Below are positions 25,705-35,327 of a DNA stretch of 41,838 nt, one piece after another. Both the position numbers and the translations under genes were made by a program. Position 1 is the first letter of the stretch, and each line of letters opens with the position of its first letter. The notes beneath the pieces were generated by a model. That model saw nothing but the letters and a program-made list of their open reading frames with translations. It was not told the DNA's origin and made no database searches. Origin of the DNA: an uncultured Clostridia bacterium (GTDB lineage Bacteria; Bacillota; Clostridia; TANB77; CAG-508); assembly GCA_934167165.1 (NCBI GenBank), contig CAKPKG010000010.1:1-41838 (forward strand), written 5' to 3'.

Positions 25705-26394
25705 TTATTTTAATGATATAACTACTTTTCTATAAGGTTCTTCACCTTTACTAAAAGTTTTTACTTTACTATTATTTTGTAATTTTGTATGAATAATTTT
25801 TCTTTCATATGCTGTCATTGGTTCTAATGTTACAGATTTTCTTGTTCTTTCTACTGTTCTTGCTAACTTTTCAGCTAAATCTTCCAATGTTTTTATTCTT
25901 TTTTCTCTATATCCTGCTATATCTAAATAGACTCTTATTTTTTGTGAACTTTTTTTATTTGCTATTGTTGTTAATAATACTTGTATAGCGTTAATAGTTT
26001 CTCCTCTATATCCTATTAAATAATTAAGATTTTCTCCAGTAATATCTACATAAATATCAAAATCTTTAATTTCTGTTTTTTGTGTTGCACTATTTTTTAG
26101 AAATTCATTTAAAAATTTGTTTATATCTTCTACTGCTGTCTCTATTTCTTGCATATTTTCATTATGTTTTTTTTCTTCTTTTATTTTTTCTTTTTTTATT
26201 ATTTTATCTTGATTTTCTTCTTTTAAAGTAAGTTCTACCTTAACAACTCTTGGTGATAATATGCTATAAAAACTTCTTTTTTCTTCTTCTAAAATTTTTA
26301 TTTCTACTTTATCTTTAGAAACCCCTAATTCTTTTAATCCTTTTTCTATGGCTTCTGTTGTTGTTTTTCCTTCTGACATAATAGTTTTTCCCAT
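25705..26394 (-). CDS. jag: Jag/KhpB RNA-binding protein
   Basis: Contains the three Jag parts in order: an N-terminal Jag_N domain (TTTEAIEKGLKELGVSKDKVEI, and the EEEKRSFYSILSPR strand), a lysine-rich linker at about 70-95, a KH domain with YLIGYRGETINAIQVL around 136-151, and an R3H domain with MTAYERKIIHTKLQ. Length 229 is normal. KhpB/Jag pairs with KhpA in other Firmicutes and affects mRNA and cell-wall growth. AAGGAGG overlaps the yidC stop; translation is coupled. Confidence 0.93.
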   Translation of the reverse strand: MGKTIMSEGKTTTEAIEKGLKELGVSKDKVEIKILEEEKRSFYSILSPRVVKVELTLKEENQDKIIKKEKIKEEKKHNENMQEIETAVEDINKFLNEFLKNSATQKTEIKDFDIYVDITGENLNYLIGYRGETINAIQVLLTTIANKKSSQKIRVYLDIAGYREKRIKTLEDLAEKLARTVERTRKSVTLEPMTAYERKIIHTKLQNNSKVKTFSKGEEPYRKVVISLK

Positions 26395-26396
26395 TT

Positions 26397-27266
26397 TTAA
26401 GCCTCCTTTTTAGAATCCAAAATTTTATTTAATACTAATCTTTCAAAAATCATTAGAATGTTATTTACTAACCAATATAAAGCAAGTCCTAAAGGAGCGA
26501 TTAAAGAAATACTTACAGCCATTATTGGCATAAACCATGACATACTTTTTGACATTTGTGCTGCCATATCTAATTCTTCTTGTTCTTTCTTTACTTCTTT
26601 ACTCTCTTCTTTTATTATTTCTTTATCTTTATCTTTTTTTTGTGGTGTATTTGTTGAAATTTTCATTGATATCATACTTGTTAAAACATATAAAACAGGA
26701 ATTATAAAAACTTTTAAATCATTGTAATTCTCTTGTGGTATACTACTTAAATCTAATCCTAAAAATTCCATATTTATATATGCTATATCTGATTTTTCTT
26801 TATTTTCATTAACATATTTAACTATACTTATTTCTGGATAGCTTTTACTTATGCTATTTTCCCCTACTTCTTGAATAATTTCATTTTTATAATTTTCTAT
26901 TGTTGCAGTATCTATTTTTTTCATATATGTCAATGGATTTCTTACTAATCCAAACATAGCAAGTAATAAAATAATTTGTATAATAGATGGTAAACATCCA
27001 CTAAGAGGACTCATATTTTCTTTTTTATATAAATCCATTATTTCTTGATTTAATTTCATTTGATCATTTTTATATTTTTCTTGTATTTCTTTCACTTTTA
27101 CCTGAAGCTCTGCTGTTTTTTTCATTGTTTTTTGTTGTTTTATTGAAAAAGGCAGTAAAATTAATTTAAGTAAAACTGAAAATAAAATTATAGCTAAACC
27201 ATAATTTTGTATCATTTCATATATAAAATTTAAAGCATAACCAAATAAATTAGAAACAGATCCCAT
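26397..27266 (-). CDS. yidC: Membrane protein insertase YidC (SpoIIIJ/OxaA type)
   Basis: Inserts and folds membrane proteins. Five membrane segments are visible: YGLAIILFSVLLKLILLPF with the conserved basic residue after it, the IQIILLLAMFGLV segment, VFIIPVLYVLTSMI, and the terminal ISLIAPLGLALYWLVNNILMIF. A charged, lysine-rich cytoplasmic insert lies at about 205-230. At 289 residues it is the short Gram-positive form. It lies in the rpmH-rnpA-yidD-yidC-jag string, with a 17-bp gap from yidD. No lipobox motif is visible. Confidence 0.95.
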   Translation of the reverse strand: MGSVSNLFGYALNFIYEMIQNYGLAIILFSVLLKLILLPFSIKQQKTMKKTAELQVKVKEIQEKYKNDQMKLNQEIMDLYKKENMSPLSGCLPSIIQIILLLAMFGLVRNPLTYMKKIDTATIENYKNEIIQEVGENSISKSYPEISIVKYVNENKEKSDIAYINMEFLGLDLSSIPQENYNDLKVFIIPVLYVLTSMISMKISTNTPQKKDKDKEIIKEESKEVKKEQEELDMAAQMSKSMSWFMPIMAVSISLIAPLGLALYWLVNNILMIFERLVLNKILDSKKEA

Positions 27267-27283
27267 ATTTTCCCTCCATAAAA

Positions 27284-27502
27284 CTATTTTAAAGGATCAT
27301 ATCCTCCTTTTGAAAAAGGATTACATTTTAATATTCTTTTAATTCCTAAAAAAACTCCTTTAATAGTTCCATACTTAATTATTGCTTGTTTAGTATATTC
27401 TGAACATGTTGGATAATATTTACATTTTATACCTTTGCTAATCAAAAAAGCTGAAATATGTTTTTGATATTTTTCTATAAAAAATACTAATATTTTTTTC
27501 AT
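27284..27502 (-). CDS. yidD: Membrane-protein insertion factor YidD
   Basis: A 72-residue protein with the family signature KCKYYPTCSEYTKQAI at about 27-42 and CNPFSKGGYDP at the end, with membrane-associated amphipathic helix FFIEKYQKHISAFLI. It assists YidC. It sits between rnpA and yidC, as usual. Confidence 0.95.
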   Translation of the reverse strand: MKKILVFFIEKYQKHISAFLISKGIKCKYYPTCSEYTKQAIIKYGTIKGVFLGIKRILKCNPFSKGGYDPLK

Positions 27503-27513
27503 TTTATTATCCT

Positions 27514-27861
27514 TTACATTAATTTAGCTTTTTCAAAAATATTTATCATATCTTCTTTTATTTTATAAAAATTTGCTTGTTCTTTATTTACACTTTTTTT
27601 CCAAAGTATTACTAAACTATTGCTTTCTTTAACATTCTTTTCTAATAAGCGATAATTTTCTTTTATTAATCTTTTTAACCTATTTCTAGAAACACTATTT
27701 CCTATTTTTTTACTTACTGCAATTCCTAACATAACAAAAGGTTTATTATTTTTTAAAACAAACATCTCTATTTGTTTTCCTCCATAATATTTACCTTTTG
27801 TTAGTACATTTTTAAATTCATAATTTTTTTTTAGCATTTTTGTTTTTTTCAATTTTATCAC
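27514..27861 (-). CDS. rnpA: Ribonuclease P protein component
   Basis: Protein cofactor of RNase P, which matures tRNA 5' ends. The conserved RNR core is SVSRNRLKRLIKENYR around residues 57-72. KNYEFKNVLTKGKYYGG matches the N-terminal strand. Length 115 is typical. It follows rpmH by 21 bp. The start lies at 27861; an alternative ATG a few codons in is possible. Confidence 0.95.
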   Translation of the reverse strand: MIKLKKTKMLKKNYEFKNVLTKGKYYGGKQIEMFVLKNNKPFVMLGIAVSKKIGNSVSRNRLKRLIKENYRLLEKNVKESNSLVILWKKSVNKEQANFYKIKEDMINIFEKAKLM

Positions 27862-27882
27862 TCATTTTTGTTTTAATTTACA

Positions 27883-28017
27883 CTATGCTGTAAGTTTTTT
27901 TCTTCCTTTTGCACGTCTTGCTTTTAAAACATTTCTTCCTGCTCTTGTTTTCATTCTTTTCATGAAACCATGTTCTTTCTTTTCTTGTCTATTTTTTGGT
28001 TGATATGTTCTTTTCAT
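27883..28017 (-). CDS. rpmH: 50S ribosomal protein L34
   Basis: A 44-residue strongly basic protein with the L34 signature: MKRTYQPKNRQEKKEHGFMK then RMKTRAGRNVLKARRAKGRK. AGGAGG lies upstream, and a strong promoter lies a further 35 bp away. It is the first gene left of oriC and heads the rpmH-rnpA-yidD-yidC-jag operon. Confidence 0.97.
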   Translation of the reverse strand: MKRTYQPKNRQEKKEHGFMKRMKTRAGRNVLKARRAKGRKKLTA

Positions 28018-28053
28018 GTTTAGACCTCCTCATTTAAAATCATAAGTATCACG

Positions 28054-28083
28054 ATTATATATTAAACATAGTAGTTTTGTCAA
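28054..28083 (-). promoter_or_regulatory. rpmH promoter
   Basis: Read on the minus strand: TTGACA (28083-28078), 18-base spacer, TATAAT (28059-28054). Confidence 0.85.
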
Positions 28084-28293
28084 GTATTTGTTAACTTTTT
28101 GTATTATTTTTTATTTTTCTGTTGATAATTTTTTTTATTTTTGATATCATTAGAAAAATAATAGGGAAATAAGGCTTTGAGGACATTTTTTATTTGTATT
28201 GTTGATAACTCTATTGCAGATTTTTGCTTATTTATAGCCAAACTTATTCACACTTGTGGATAAATTTGTGGATAACAATTAACAGGGGTGTAA
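28084..28293. other. oriC, left part: AT-rich DUE and DnaA boxes
   Basis: An AT-rich stretch precedes three clustered DnaA-box-like nonamers: TTATTCACA at 28244-28252 and two perfect TGTGGATAA boxes (inverted TTATCCACA) at 28255-28263 and 28267-28275. The boxes end 18 bases before dnaA. Gene polarity switches here, as expected for the origin. Confidence 0.85.
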
Positions 28294-29649
28294 ATGATGA
28301 ATGAAGATTTAAATGAAATACTAAATCAAGCAAAAGATTTATTAAAAGACGAAATGAGTGAAGTATCTCATAAAACATGGATAGAACCTTTAAAAATAGA
28401 GAGTATTACAGGTAATAATGTTGTACTTGTTTCTGATGAAATTTTTAAAAGAAACTTTGTAGATGCTAAATTTCATGATCTTATAATGAATACTTTTTCT
28501 GTATTATTACAAAAGAATTGTACATTATCAATAATATGTAAAGATCCAAATGAAGAAATCGAAGTAGAGGATAAAGAAGAAAATAAAGTTTCAAATAATA
28601 ATTTTAAATTCACCAATTATTCTTTAAACCCTAAATATACATTTAGTACTTTTGTTGTTGGAGATAATAATAGATTTGCTCATGCAGCTTCTCTTGCTGT
28701 TGCGGAATCACCAGCTACAGCTTATAATCCATTATTTTTATATGGAGGAGTAGGTCTTGGTAAAACTCATTTAATGCATGCTATAGGAAATGAAGTACTT
28801 ATAAATAATAACAATGCAAAAGTTCTTTATGTTACTTCTGAAAAATTTACTAATGAATTTATAGATGCATTAAAAAATGCAAGCACAGAAAAATTTAGAC
28901 AAAAATATAGAAATATAGATGTTTTATTAATAGATGATATTCAATTTATTTCTGGTAAAAAACAATTACAAGAAGAATTTTTTCATACTTTTAATACATT
29001 ACATGAAAGTGGAAAACAAATAGTTATTTCTAGTGATAGACCACCAAAAGATATTCCTTTATTACAAGATAGATTAAAATCTAGATTCGAATGGGGACTT
29101 CTTGCAGATGTTTCTATGGCAGATTACGAAACACGTTTAGCTATTTTGAGAAAGAAAACAGATGAACAACACATAATTATAGATGATGATGTACTTTCTA
29201 ACATTGCTGCAAAAATAGATTCTAACATCAGAGAATTAGAAGGTGTATTTAATAAACTAGTAGCAACGTCTTCTTTAACACATACACCAATTACTATGGA
29301 AATGTCTGAAAATGCTATTAATGCAGTAATTATGCAAAATTCTTCTGTAATAACAGTAGAATTTATACAAGAAATGGTTTGTAAATATTTTAATATTTCT
29401 ATGAAAGATTTAGCAAGTTCGCAAAGATCTAATGATATTGCTTTTCCAAGACAAATAGCAATGTATTTGTGTAGAACTTTAACAAATGAATCTTTTCCTA
29501 AAATAGGAGAAGCTTTTGGAAAAAGAGATCATTCAACAATAATGCATGGTTATAAAAAAATTGAACAAGAAATAAAACAAAATCCAGAATCAAACACAAA
29601 ATTAATTGTGGAAAGTGTTAAAAAAATAATTTTGTCGAAAAAAGGTTAA
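28294..29649 (+). CDS. dnaA: Chromosomal replication initiator DnaA
   Basis: AAA+ initiator that binds DnaA boxes and opens oriC. Domain I at 1-80 (ISHKTWIEPL-type), short linker, then AAA+ with NPLFLYGGVGLGKTHLMHAIG at about 144-164, LLIDDIQF near 208-215 and a final domain IV helix-turn-helix with the box-contacting GKRDHSTIMHGYKKI. Length 451 is typical; the second ATG one codon in is equally possible. GGGGTG lies upstream. Intact, with GCG-GAA but no in-frame CGG. Confidence 0.98.
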   Translation: MMNEDLNEILNQAKDLLKDEMSEVSHKTWIEPLKIESITGNNVVLVSDEIFKRNFVDAKFHDLIMNTFSVLLQKNCTLSIICKDPNEEIEVEDKEENKVSNNNFKFTNYSLNPKYTFSTFVVGDNNRFAHAASLAVAESPATAYNPLFLYGGVGLGKTHLMHAIGNEVLINNNNAKVLYVTSEKFTNEFIDALKNASTEKFRQKYRNIDVLLIDDIQFISGKKQLQEEFFHTFNTLHESGKQIVISSDRPPKDIPLLQDRLKSRFEWGLLADVSMADYETRLAILRKKTDEQHIIIDDDVLSNIAAKIDSNIRELEGVFNKLVATSSLTHTPITMEMSENAINAVIMQNSSVITVEFIQEMVCKYFNISMKDLASSQRSNDIAFPRQIAMYLCRTLTNESFPKIGEAFGKRDHSTIMHGYKKIEQEIKQNPESNTKLIVESVKKIILSKKG

Positions 29650-29971
29650 TATATAAACAAAATTTAATGTTTTTATAAAATAATTGTTTTACAAACATAT
29701 TTTTTTAAAAATTAATAAATCTTTTCTTACGGAAGCAATAAAAAAGTTATCCATAGATAATTGTTAATAAAAATAAAAAAACTGTTAATTTATAGTTTTC
29801 CCTAATAAAAAATTAATATTGTTTATAACTTTTTAAATTATTAACAACTATATGCACATTAATTTTTCTAGGGAAATAGCAAAAAAATTGATTTTTCCAC
29901 ATAATCCACAAGACATAATAATACTATTACTAATATTTATTATTTATATATAAAAAAGGAGCAAAAAAATT
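29650..29971. other. oriC, right part between dnaA and dnaN
   Basis: No gene. AT-rich, with DnaA-box-like TTATCCATA at 29747-29755, TTTTCCACA at 29893-29901 and TAATCCACA at 29902-29910, the last two adjacent. Together with the boxes left of dnaA this suggests a bipartite origin flanking dnaA, as in Bacillus. Confidence 0.6.
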
Positions 29972-31096
29972 ATGAAAATTATTTGTGAAAAAGAAAAATT
30001 ACAAAAAGGATTATCTGCAGTTGTTAGGGGTGTACCAACTAGAACAACTATGCCTATATTAGAAGGTATTCTTATACAAACGAATAATAATGAACTAAAG
30101 CTTACTACCTATGATTTAGAATTAGGTATAGAATATATAATAGACTGTGAAGTTAAAGAAGAAGGTAATACTGTTGTTAATGCAATGATGTTTAGTGAAA
30201 TAATAAGAAAACTTCCAGATACAGAAATAAGTATAGAAGTAAATGAAAACAAATTACTTGTTATTGAATGTGAAGGTTCTCTTTATAAATTATCAACAAT
30301 GGAACCAGAAGAATTTCCAGAACTTCCAAAAATAGAAATAGAAAATTCTATACAAACAGATCAAACTGTTTTAAAAAATATGATAAGAAAAACAATTTTT
30401 GCAGTTAGTATAGAAGAAAATAGACCAATATTTACAGGATGTTTGTTTGAAGTTGTTAATAACAGTTTAAATGTTGTTGCAGTAGATGGTTTTAGAATGG
30501 CTTGGTTTAAACAAGATTTAGAAAATGCAACAAGTGATTTTAAAGCAGTAATACCAGGAAAAACTTTAAACGAAGTAAATAAAATCATTTTAGATTCTTT
30601 TGATAGTATAAAAATAGGAGTTTCTAAAAATCAAGCTATTTTTGAAATGGAAAATTGTAAAATAGTAACAAGATTATTAGATGGAGAATTTTTAAATTAT
30701 GCAAGTGTTATTCCAAATAATTGGGAAACAAGAATAAGAGTAAATAAAAACACTATACAAAATTGTTTTGAAAGAATAAGTTTAATTTCATCTTCAAGTA
30801 TAGAAAAAGAAAAAAAATATCCAGTAAAAATAAAAATAGAAGTAGGAAAAGTAACAATTTCTTGTACAAATCAAACAGGAGATGCAAAAGAAGAAATATA
30901 TACAGAAACAGAAGGAAAAGATTTAGAAATAGGAGTTAATCCAAAATACTTTTTAGATGCTTTAAAAGCAGTAGAAGATGAAGAAATATTTATTTCTTTT
31001 GGTACAAGTATTTCTCCTTGTGTAATAAGACCAATAGATGAAACAGCAAGAAATTATACATATATGATTCTTCCAATTAGAATGAAAGAAGAATAA
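29972..31096 (+). CDS. dnaN: DNA polymerase III beta subunit (sliding clamp)
   Basis: Ring clamp that tethers the replicative polymerase. Three tandem domains are seen: MKIICEKEKLQKGLSAVVRG to about 120, then FAVSIEENRPIFTGCLFEV and DGFRMAW (residues about 131-172), and a C-terminal domain ending YMILPIRM. Length 374 is normal. AAAGGAG lies upstream of the ATG. recF follows 26 bases later, with no S4-domain gene between. No in-frame CGG. Confidence 0.97.
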   Translation: MKIICEKEKLQKGLSAVVRGVPTRTTMPILEGILIQTNNNELKLTTYDLELGIEYIIDCEVKEEGNTVVNAMMFSEIIRKLPDTEISIEVNENKLLVIECEGSLYKLSTMEPEEFPELPKIEIENSIQTDQTVLKNMIRKTIFAVSIEENRPIFTGCLFEVVNNSLNVVAVDGFRMAWFKQDLENATSDFKAVIPGKTLNEVNKIILDSFDSIKIGVSKNQAIFEMENCKIVTRLLDGEFLNYASVIPNNWETRIRVNKNTIQNCFERISLISSSSIEKEKKYPVKIKIEVGKVTISCTNQTGDAKEEIYTETEGKDLEIGVNPKYFLDALKAVEDEEIFISFGTSISPCVIRPIDETARNYTYMILPIRMKEE

Positions 31097-31122
31097 TATA
31101 AAAAGCATTTAGAGGATAAAAA

Positions 31123-32188
31123 ATGTACGTTCAAAAAATTAAATTAGAGAATTTTAGAAATTATGAAAAAGAGCAAATAGAATTTGACAAAAATGTAAAT
31201 ATAATATATGGTGATAATGCTCAAGGAAAAACAAATATTTTAGAATCTATTTTTGTTTGTAGTTTAGGAAAGTCTTTTAGAACAAATAAAGACAAAGAAT
31301 TAATAAACAAAGACAAAGATTTTAGTAAAATAGAAATGATAAGTCAAAAAGAAGATAGGGATATTAATATAAAGTTTGAAATGAAAGAAAAAAAGAGATT
31401 TTATATTAATAATATTCCAGCAAAAAAAACTAGTGAAATAATAGGAAAGACATATATTGTATTATTTACACCAGAAGATATAGGAATAATAAATAATGAA
31501 CCAAGTAAAAGACGAAGATTTTTAAATATAATGATTAGTCAGTTAAGACCAGTATATATAAATCTTTTAAGTGAATATAATAAAGTTTTAGAACAAAGAA
31601 ATATTTATTTAAAGCAAATAAAATATGAAGGAAAAACAATAGAAAATTTATATATTTGGGATGAACAAATAGTAAAAATAGGACAAAAAATATATGAATA
31701 TAGAAAAGAATTTATTGAAAAAATAAATAAAAAAATTTATAATATTCATTTAAATACAACAGAAAATAAAGAAGAAATAAAAATAGAGTATTATTCTAAT
31801 ATACGGAAAAAATTATTTAGAAAATTTGAAAAAAAATCAAAAAAGTGATATACAAAAAGGGTATACTAGTGTAGGAGTACATAGAGATGATTTTGAAATA
31901 TATATAAATAAAAGTCCAGTATCAATATATGGTTCCCAAGGACAAAAAAGAACAACAATAATTTCTTTAAAACTTGCGGAAGCAGAAGTTATATACGAAG
32001 AAATAGGCGAAAGACCAGTTATATTATTAGATGATTTTATGTCTGAATTAGATAAAAAAAGAATACAAGGATTATTCGAAAATATAAAAGAAAATCAAGT
32101 AATTATAACATGTACAGATAGTTTTAAAATAAATAATTCAAAATATAAATTATTTAAAGTAACAAATGCAACTATAGATTGTATTTAA
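31123..32188 (+). CDS. recF: DNA recombination/repair protein RecF, with one CGGA recoding site
   Basis: SMC-like ATPase that, with RecO and RecR, loads RecA at gaps. Walker A GDNAQGKT is at residues 30-37. GKSFR, the PSKRRRFLN segment and, after the recoding point, GVHRDDFEIYIN, the ABC signature region SQGQKRTTIISLKLAEAE and Walker B VILLDDFMSELD follow. The extra C before GGA lies at 31804-31807, codon 228. Skipping it gives 354 residues, the family length, and reads SNIGKNYLENL. Without it translation stops before the signature and Walker B motifs, so the ATPase would be inactive. It is between dnaN and gyrB in the standard order. Confidence 0.95.
31804..31807 (+). other. CGGA recoding site 7 (recF, Gly228)
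   Basis: Reads TCT AAT ATA C GGA AAA AAT. Skipping C at 31804 gives S-N-I-G-K-N-Y-L-E-N-L and reaches the downstream motif region in frame. Confidence 0.92.
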
Positions 32189-32203
32189 AAAGGAGCGTAA
32201 AAA

Positions 32204-34117
32204 ATGGAAAAATTTGAACATGAGTACAAAGCAGATCAAATTCAAGTATTAGAAGGGCTAGAAGCAGTTAGAAAAAGACCAGGTATGTATATTGGTAGTG
32301 TTTCTGCAAGAGGACTTCATCATTTAGTATATGAAATTGTTGATAATAGTGTTGATGAAGCTTTAGCAGGATATTGTAAAAATATACATGTAACAATAGA
32401 ACCAGGAAATGTAATAAAAGTAGAAGATGATGGTAGAGGAATACCAGTAGACATACATCCAAAAACAAAAATTTCTGCTGCAGAAACTGTATATACTGTT
32501 TTACATGCTGGTGGAAAATTTGGTGGAGATAGTGGATATAAAGTATCAGGAGGTCTTCATGGAGTTGGTTCATCTGTTGTAAATGCATTATCTACATGGA
32601 CAGAAGTTACTATTCAAAGAGATGGTGGAATTTATCAAATGTCATTTGAAAGAGGTAAAACAGTAAAATCTTTACAAAGAATAGGTGATTCTGATAAAAC
32701 AGGAACAACAGTTAGATTTTTGGCAGATGATACAATCTTTGAAACATTAGAATATGAATATGAAATATTAGAAAACAGATTAAGAGAAATGGCTTTCTTA
32801 ACAAAAGGATTAAGAATAACATTAACAGATGAAAGAGGAGAAACTCCAAAAAAAGCAGATTTTTGTTATGAAGGAGGACTTATTTCTTTTGTAGAATTTT
32901 TAAACAAAAATAAAGAAAAATTAAATCCAAAGCCAATATATATAGAAAAAAATGGAGATACACCAGTAGAAATAGCAATTCAATATACAACAAGTTATTC
33001 AGAAAATATATATAGTTTTGTTAATAATATTAATACAATAGAAGGTGGAACTCATTTAGAAGGTTTTAGAAGATCTTTAACAAAAGTATTTAACGATTAT
33101 GCAAGAAGTCATAATATATTAAAAGAAAAAGATTCAAATCTTCAAGGAGAAGACATAAGAGAAGGAATTACAGCAGTTATCTCTGTAAAAGTAAAAGAAC
33201 CACAATTTGAAGGACAAACAAAAACAAAATTAGGAAATAGTGAAGTAACAGGTGCTGTTCAAAGTGTAATGAATGAAGAATTATCAGCATTTTTAGAAGA
33301 AAATCCAGCTGTAGCAAAAGTTGTTTTAGAAAAATGTATTAGTGCTTCAAGAGCAAGAGAAGCAGCAAGAAAAGCTAGAGAATTAGTAAGAAGAAAAAAT
33401 GTATTAGAAAACACAACTCTTCCTGGAAAACTTGCAGATTGTAGTAGTAACAAACCAGAAGAATGTGAAGTATATATAGTTGAGGGAGATTCTGCAGGAG
33501 GAAGTGCAAAACAAGGAAGAGATAGAAAATTCCAAGCAATATTACCTCTTTGGGGAAAAATGCTAAATGTTGAAAAATCAAGAGCAGATAAAATATATAA
33601 TAATGATAAATTACAACCAGTAATACTTGCAGTTGGTGCAGGAATAGGCGCAGATTTTGACATAACAAAAATTAGATATGGAAAAGTAATAATAATGGCA
33701 GATGCCGATGTAGATGGTGCACATATCAGAACTTTATTGTTAACATTTTTCTTTAGATATATGAGACCTCTTGTTGAAAACGGAAATGTTTATCTAGCAC
33801 AACCACCACTATACAAGTTAGCAAGAAAAGGTATGAAAGATGTTTATTGTTACTCTGATGATGAGTTAACTCAAAAATTAGATGAACTTGGAAGAGATGG
33901 AATGAACATTCAAAGATACAAAGGTCTAGGAGAAATGAATCCAGAACAATTATGGGAAACAACAATGAATCCAGAAACTAGAACAATGGTGCAAGTTACT
34001 GTAGAAGATGCAATAAAAGCAGATGAAATATTTACAATATTAATGGGAGACGATATAGCTCCAAGAAGACAATTTATAGAAGAAAATGCAAAGTTTGTTA
34101 AAAACCTTGATATATAA
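32204..34117 (+). CDS. gyrB: DNA gyrase subunit B
   Basis: ATPase subunit of gyrase. GHKL ATPase motifs are EIVDNSVDEALAGY, DDGRGIPVDIH and GGLHGVGSSVVNALS in the first 130 residues. The TOPRIM motifs EGDSAGGSAKQGRDRKFQA around 429-447 and MADADVDGAHIRTLLLTFF around 501-519 follow, and a C-terminal QRYKGLGEMNPEQLWETTM. Length 637 is the Gram-positive norm. AAAGGAG precedes the ATG. It does not run into gyrA here: a 5-kb segment with a four-gene cassette separates them. No in-frame CGG. Confidence 0.98.
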   Translation: MEKFEHEYKADQIQVLEGLEAVRKRPGMYIGSVSARGLHHLVYEIVDNSVDEALAGYCKNIHVTIEPGNVIKVEDDGRGIPVDIHPKTKISAAETVYTVLHAGGKFGGDSGYKVSGGLHGVGSSVVNALSTWTEVTIQRDGGIYQMSFERGKTVKSLQRIGDSDKTGTTVRFLADDTIFETLEYEYEILENRLREMAFLTKGLRITLTDERGETPKKADFCYEGGLISFVEFLNKNKEKLNPKPIYIEKNGDTPVEIAIQYTTSYSENIYSFVNNINTIEGGTHLEGFRRSLTKVFNDYARSHNILKEKDSNLQGEDIREGITAVISVKVKEPQFEGQTKTKLGNSEVTGAVQSVMNEELSAFLEENPAVAKVVLEKCISASRAREAARKARELVRRKNVLENTTLPGKLADCSSNKPEECEVYIVEGDSAGGSAKQGRDRKFQAILPLWGKMLNVEKSRADKIYNNDKLQPVILAVGAGIGADFDITKIRYGKVIIMADADVDGAHIRTLLLTFFFRYMRPLVENGNVYLAQPPLYKLARKGMKDVYCYSDDELTQKLDELGRDGMNIQRYKGLGEMNPEQLWETTMNPETRTMVQVTVEDAIKADEIFTILMGDDIAPRRQFIEENAKFVKNLDI

Positions 34118-34129
34118 TTTATAAAAAAC

Positions 34130-34158
34130 TAATAGCTCGGAATTACCCCGAGCTATTA
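34130..34158 (+). terminator. Hairpin after gyrB
   Basis: TAATAGCTCGG at 34130-34140 pairs perfectly with CCGAGCTATTA at 34148-34158, loop 7. No T-tract follows, so it may act as a terminator only in part, or as a 3'-end stabiliser. Confidence 0.6.
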
Positions 34159-34662
34159 TGCATAAAGCCCATATTAATCTTCAACTAAAACTAAAATATC
34201 TAATTTTTTTATCTAACATATATTGCTATATGAATAAACAATAAACCACATATTTTAATCCTTTGTTCGGCCATAAAAACACCAAAAGAAACTGTATTCA
34301 TCCAAAACTAGGGACTAAAAACAACCCCTTATTTAATTTTAACAAATAAAAATTTTTAAAAATTAAATGTATATATTAATACAACCTTAACCCAACTATA
34401 ATACATATAATTTAACCATATATAAAATATAAAAAAATATAGCTTACATACACATATTATAATTTACGTCGCTGACATATTATAATCTATAAAAACTACA
34501 ATACATCTTTGCTCGAACAAATTAAAACTTCGGAAAATAAAATCCTAATTTGCTCTTCGTTCAACCAATATAAACCTTATGTTTTTATTATGCTCACTAA
34601 AATAAAAAAAATACTGTAAAAATTTAACAAAAATTTTGTCGAATAATAAGGAACGAAAAAAC

Positions 34663-34691
34663 TTGACAAGCGTTGGAAAAAATTGTAACAT
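34663..34691 (+). promoter_or_regulatory. Promoter of the TraC/VirB4/CpaE cassette
   Basis: TTGACA at 34663-34668, 17-base spacer, TAACAT at 34686-34691, 25 bases before the first ATG of the cassette. Confidence 0.75.
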
Positions 34692-34715
34692 AATTCTATA
34701 AAGAAAGGAGGAAAA

Positions 34716-35294
34716 ATGATATCGAAAAAAGTTAATTCTGTACAAGAATGGCTTCCAGTAGATGAGATTTTAGAAAATGGTGTAATAAAATTAAAAAATA
34801 AAAATTATATAAAAATAGTAAAAATTATACCAATAAATTTTGAACTAAAATCAAATTTAGAAAAAGAAGCAATTTTAAATTCTTATAAAATTTTTTTAAA
34901 AACTTGCAATTTTGATATTCAAATTTTAATTCAAAGCAACAAAAAAGATTTATCTAATCATATTTCCAAAATAAAAGAAAAAAATAAAGAAGAAAAAGAA
35001 AAAATAAAGAAATTATCGGAGAAATATATTAATTATATAAAAAAACTAAATATTGAAAAAAAGTCTTCTTCTAAAAATTTTTATATTCTAATTAAAGAAA
35101 TTCCAGAAATAAAAAAACAAAAAATAAATATTAATGAAAAAATAATATTTGATAAATTAAATGATAAATATTTTAATATTAAAGAATGTTTATCAAGATG
35201 TGGAAATGTTGTTATAGATATATCAGATAAAAAAATGACTGAAAAAGTTTTATATTCTTTTTTAAATTCCAGAAAAGATTTATTAGAAAATTAA
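34716..35294 (+). CDS. TraC-like domain protein upstream of VirB4
   Basis: A 192-residue protein. Residues 4-65 (SVQEWLPVDEILENGVIKLKN, then IVKIIPINFELKSNLEKEA, then NFDIQILIQSNK) resemble the TraC-like N-terminal module that precedes VirB4-type ATPases in T4SS-like gene sets. A very lysine-rich coiled coil follows (about 80-120), then a short strand-helix region ending ISDKKMTEKVLYSFLN. No membrane segment. AAAGGAGG lies upstream. It is first in a four-gene plus-strand operon and is probably a structural partner of the VirB4 protein. It is even richer in A than the flanking genes. Confidence 0.65.
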   Translation: MISKKVNSVQEWLPVDEILENGVIKLKNKNYIKIVKIIPINFELKSNLEKEAILNSYKIFLKTCNFDIQILIQSNKKDLSNHISKIKEKNKEEKEKIKKLSEKYINYIKKLNIEKKSSSKNFYILIKEIPEIKKQKININEKIIFDKLNDKYFNIKECLSRCGNVVIDISDKKMTEKVLYSFLNSRKDLLEN

Positions 35295-35327
35295 AATTAA
35301 TTAAATTATATAAAAGGAGGGAAGAAA

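Larger units (their letters stand above)
34118..34715. other. 600-bp region between gyrB and the cassette
   Basis: No gene. It holds a strong hairpin (34130-34158), AT-rich sequence and the cassette promoter. A minus-strand frame at 34545-34745 has no ribosome site and overlaps the promoter; I reject it. Confidence 0.6.

Noticed and set aside
34545..34745. A minus-strand gene between gyrB and the cassette
   Set aside because: No ribosome site, biased low-complexity product, and it overlaps a good plus-strand promoter.
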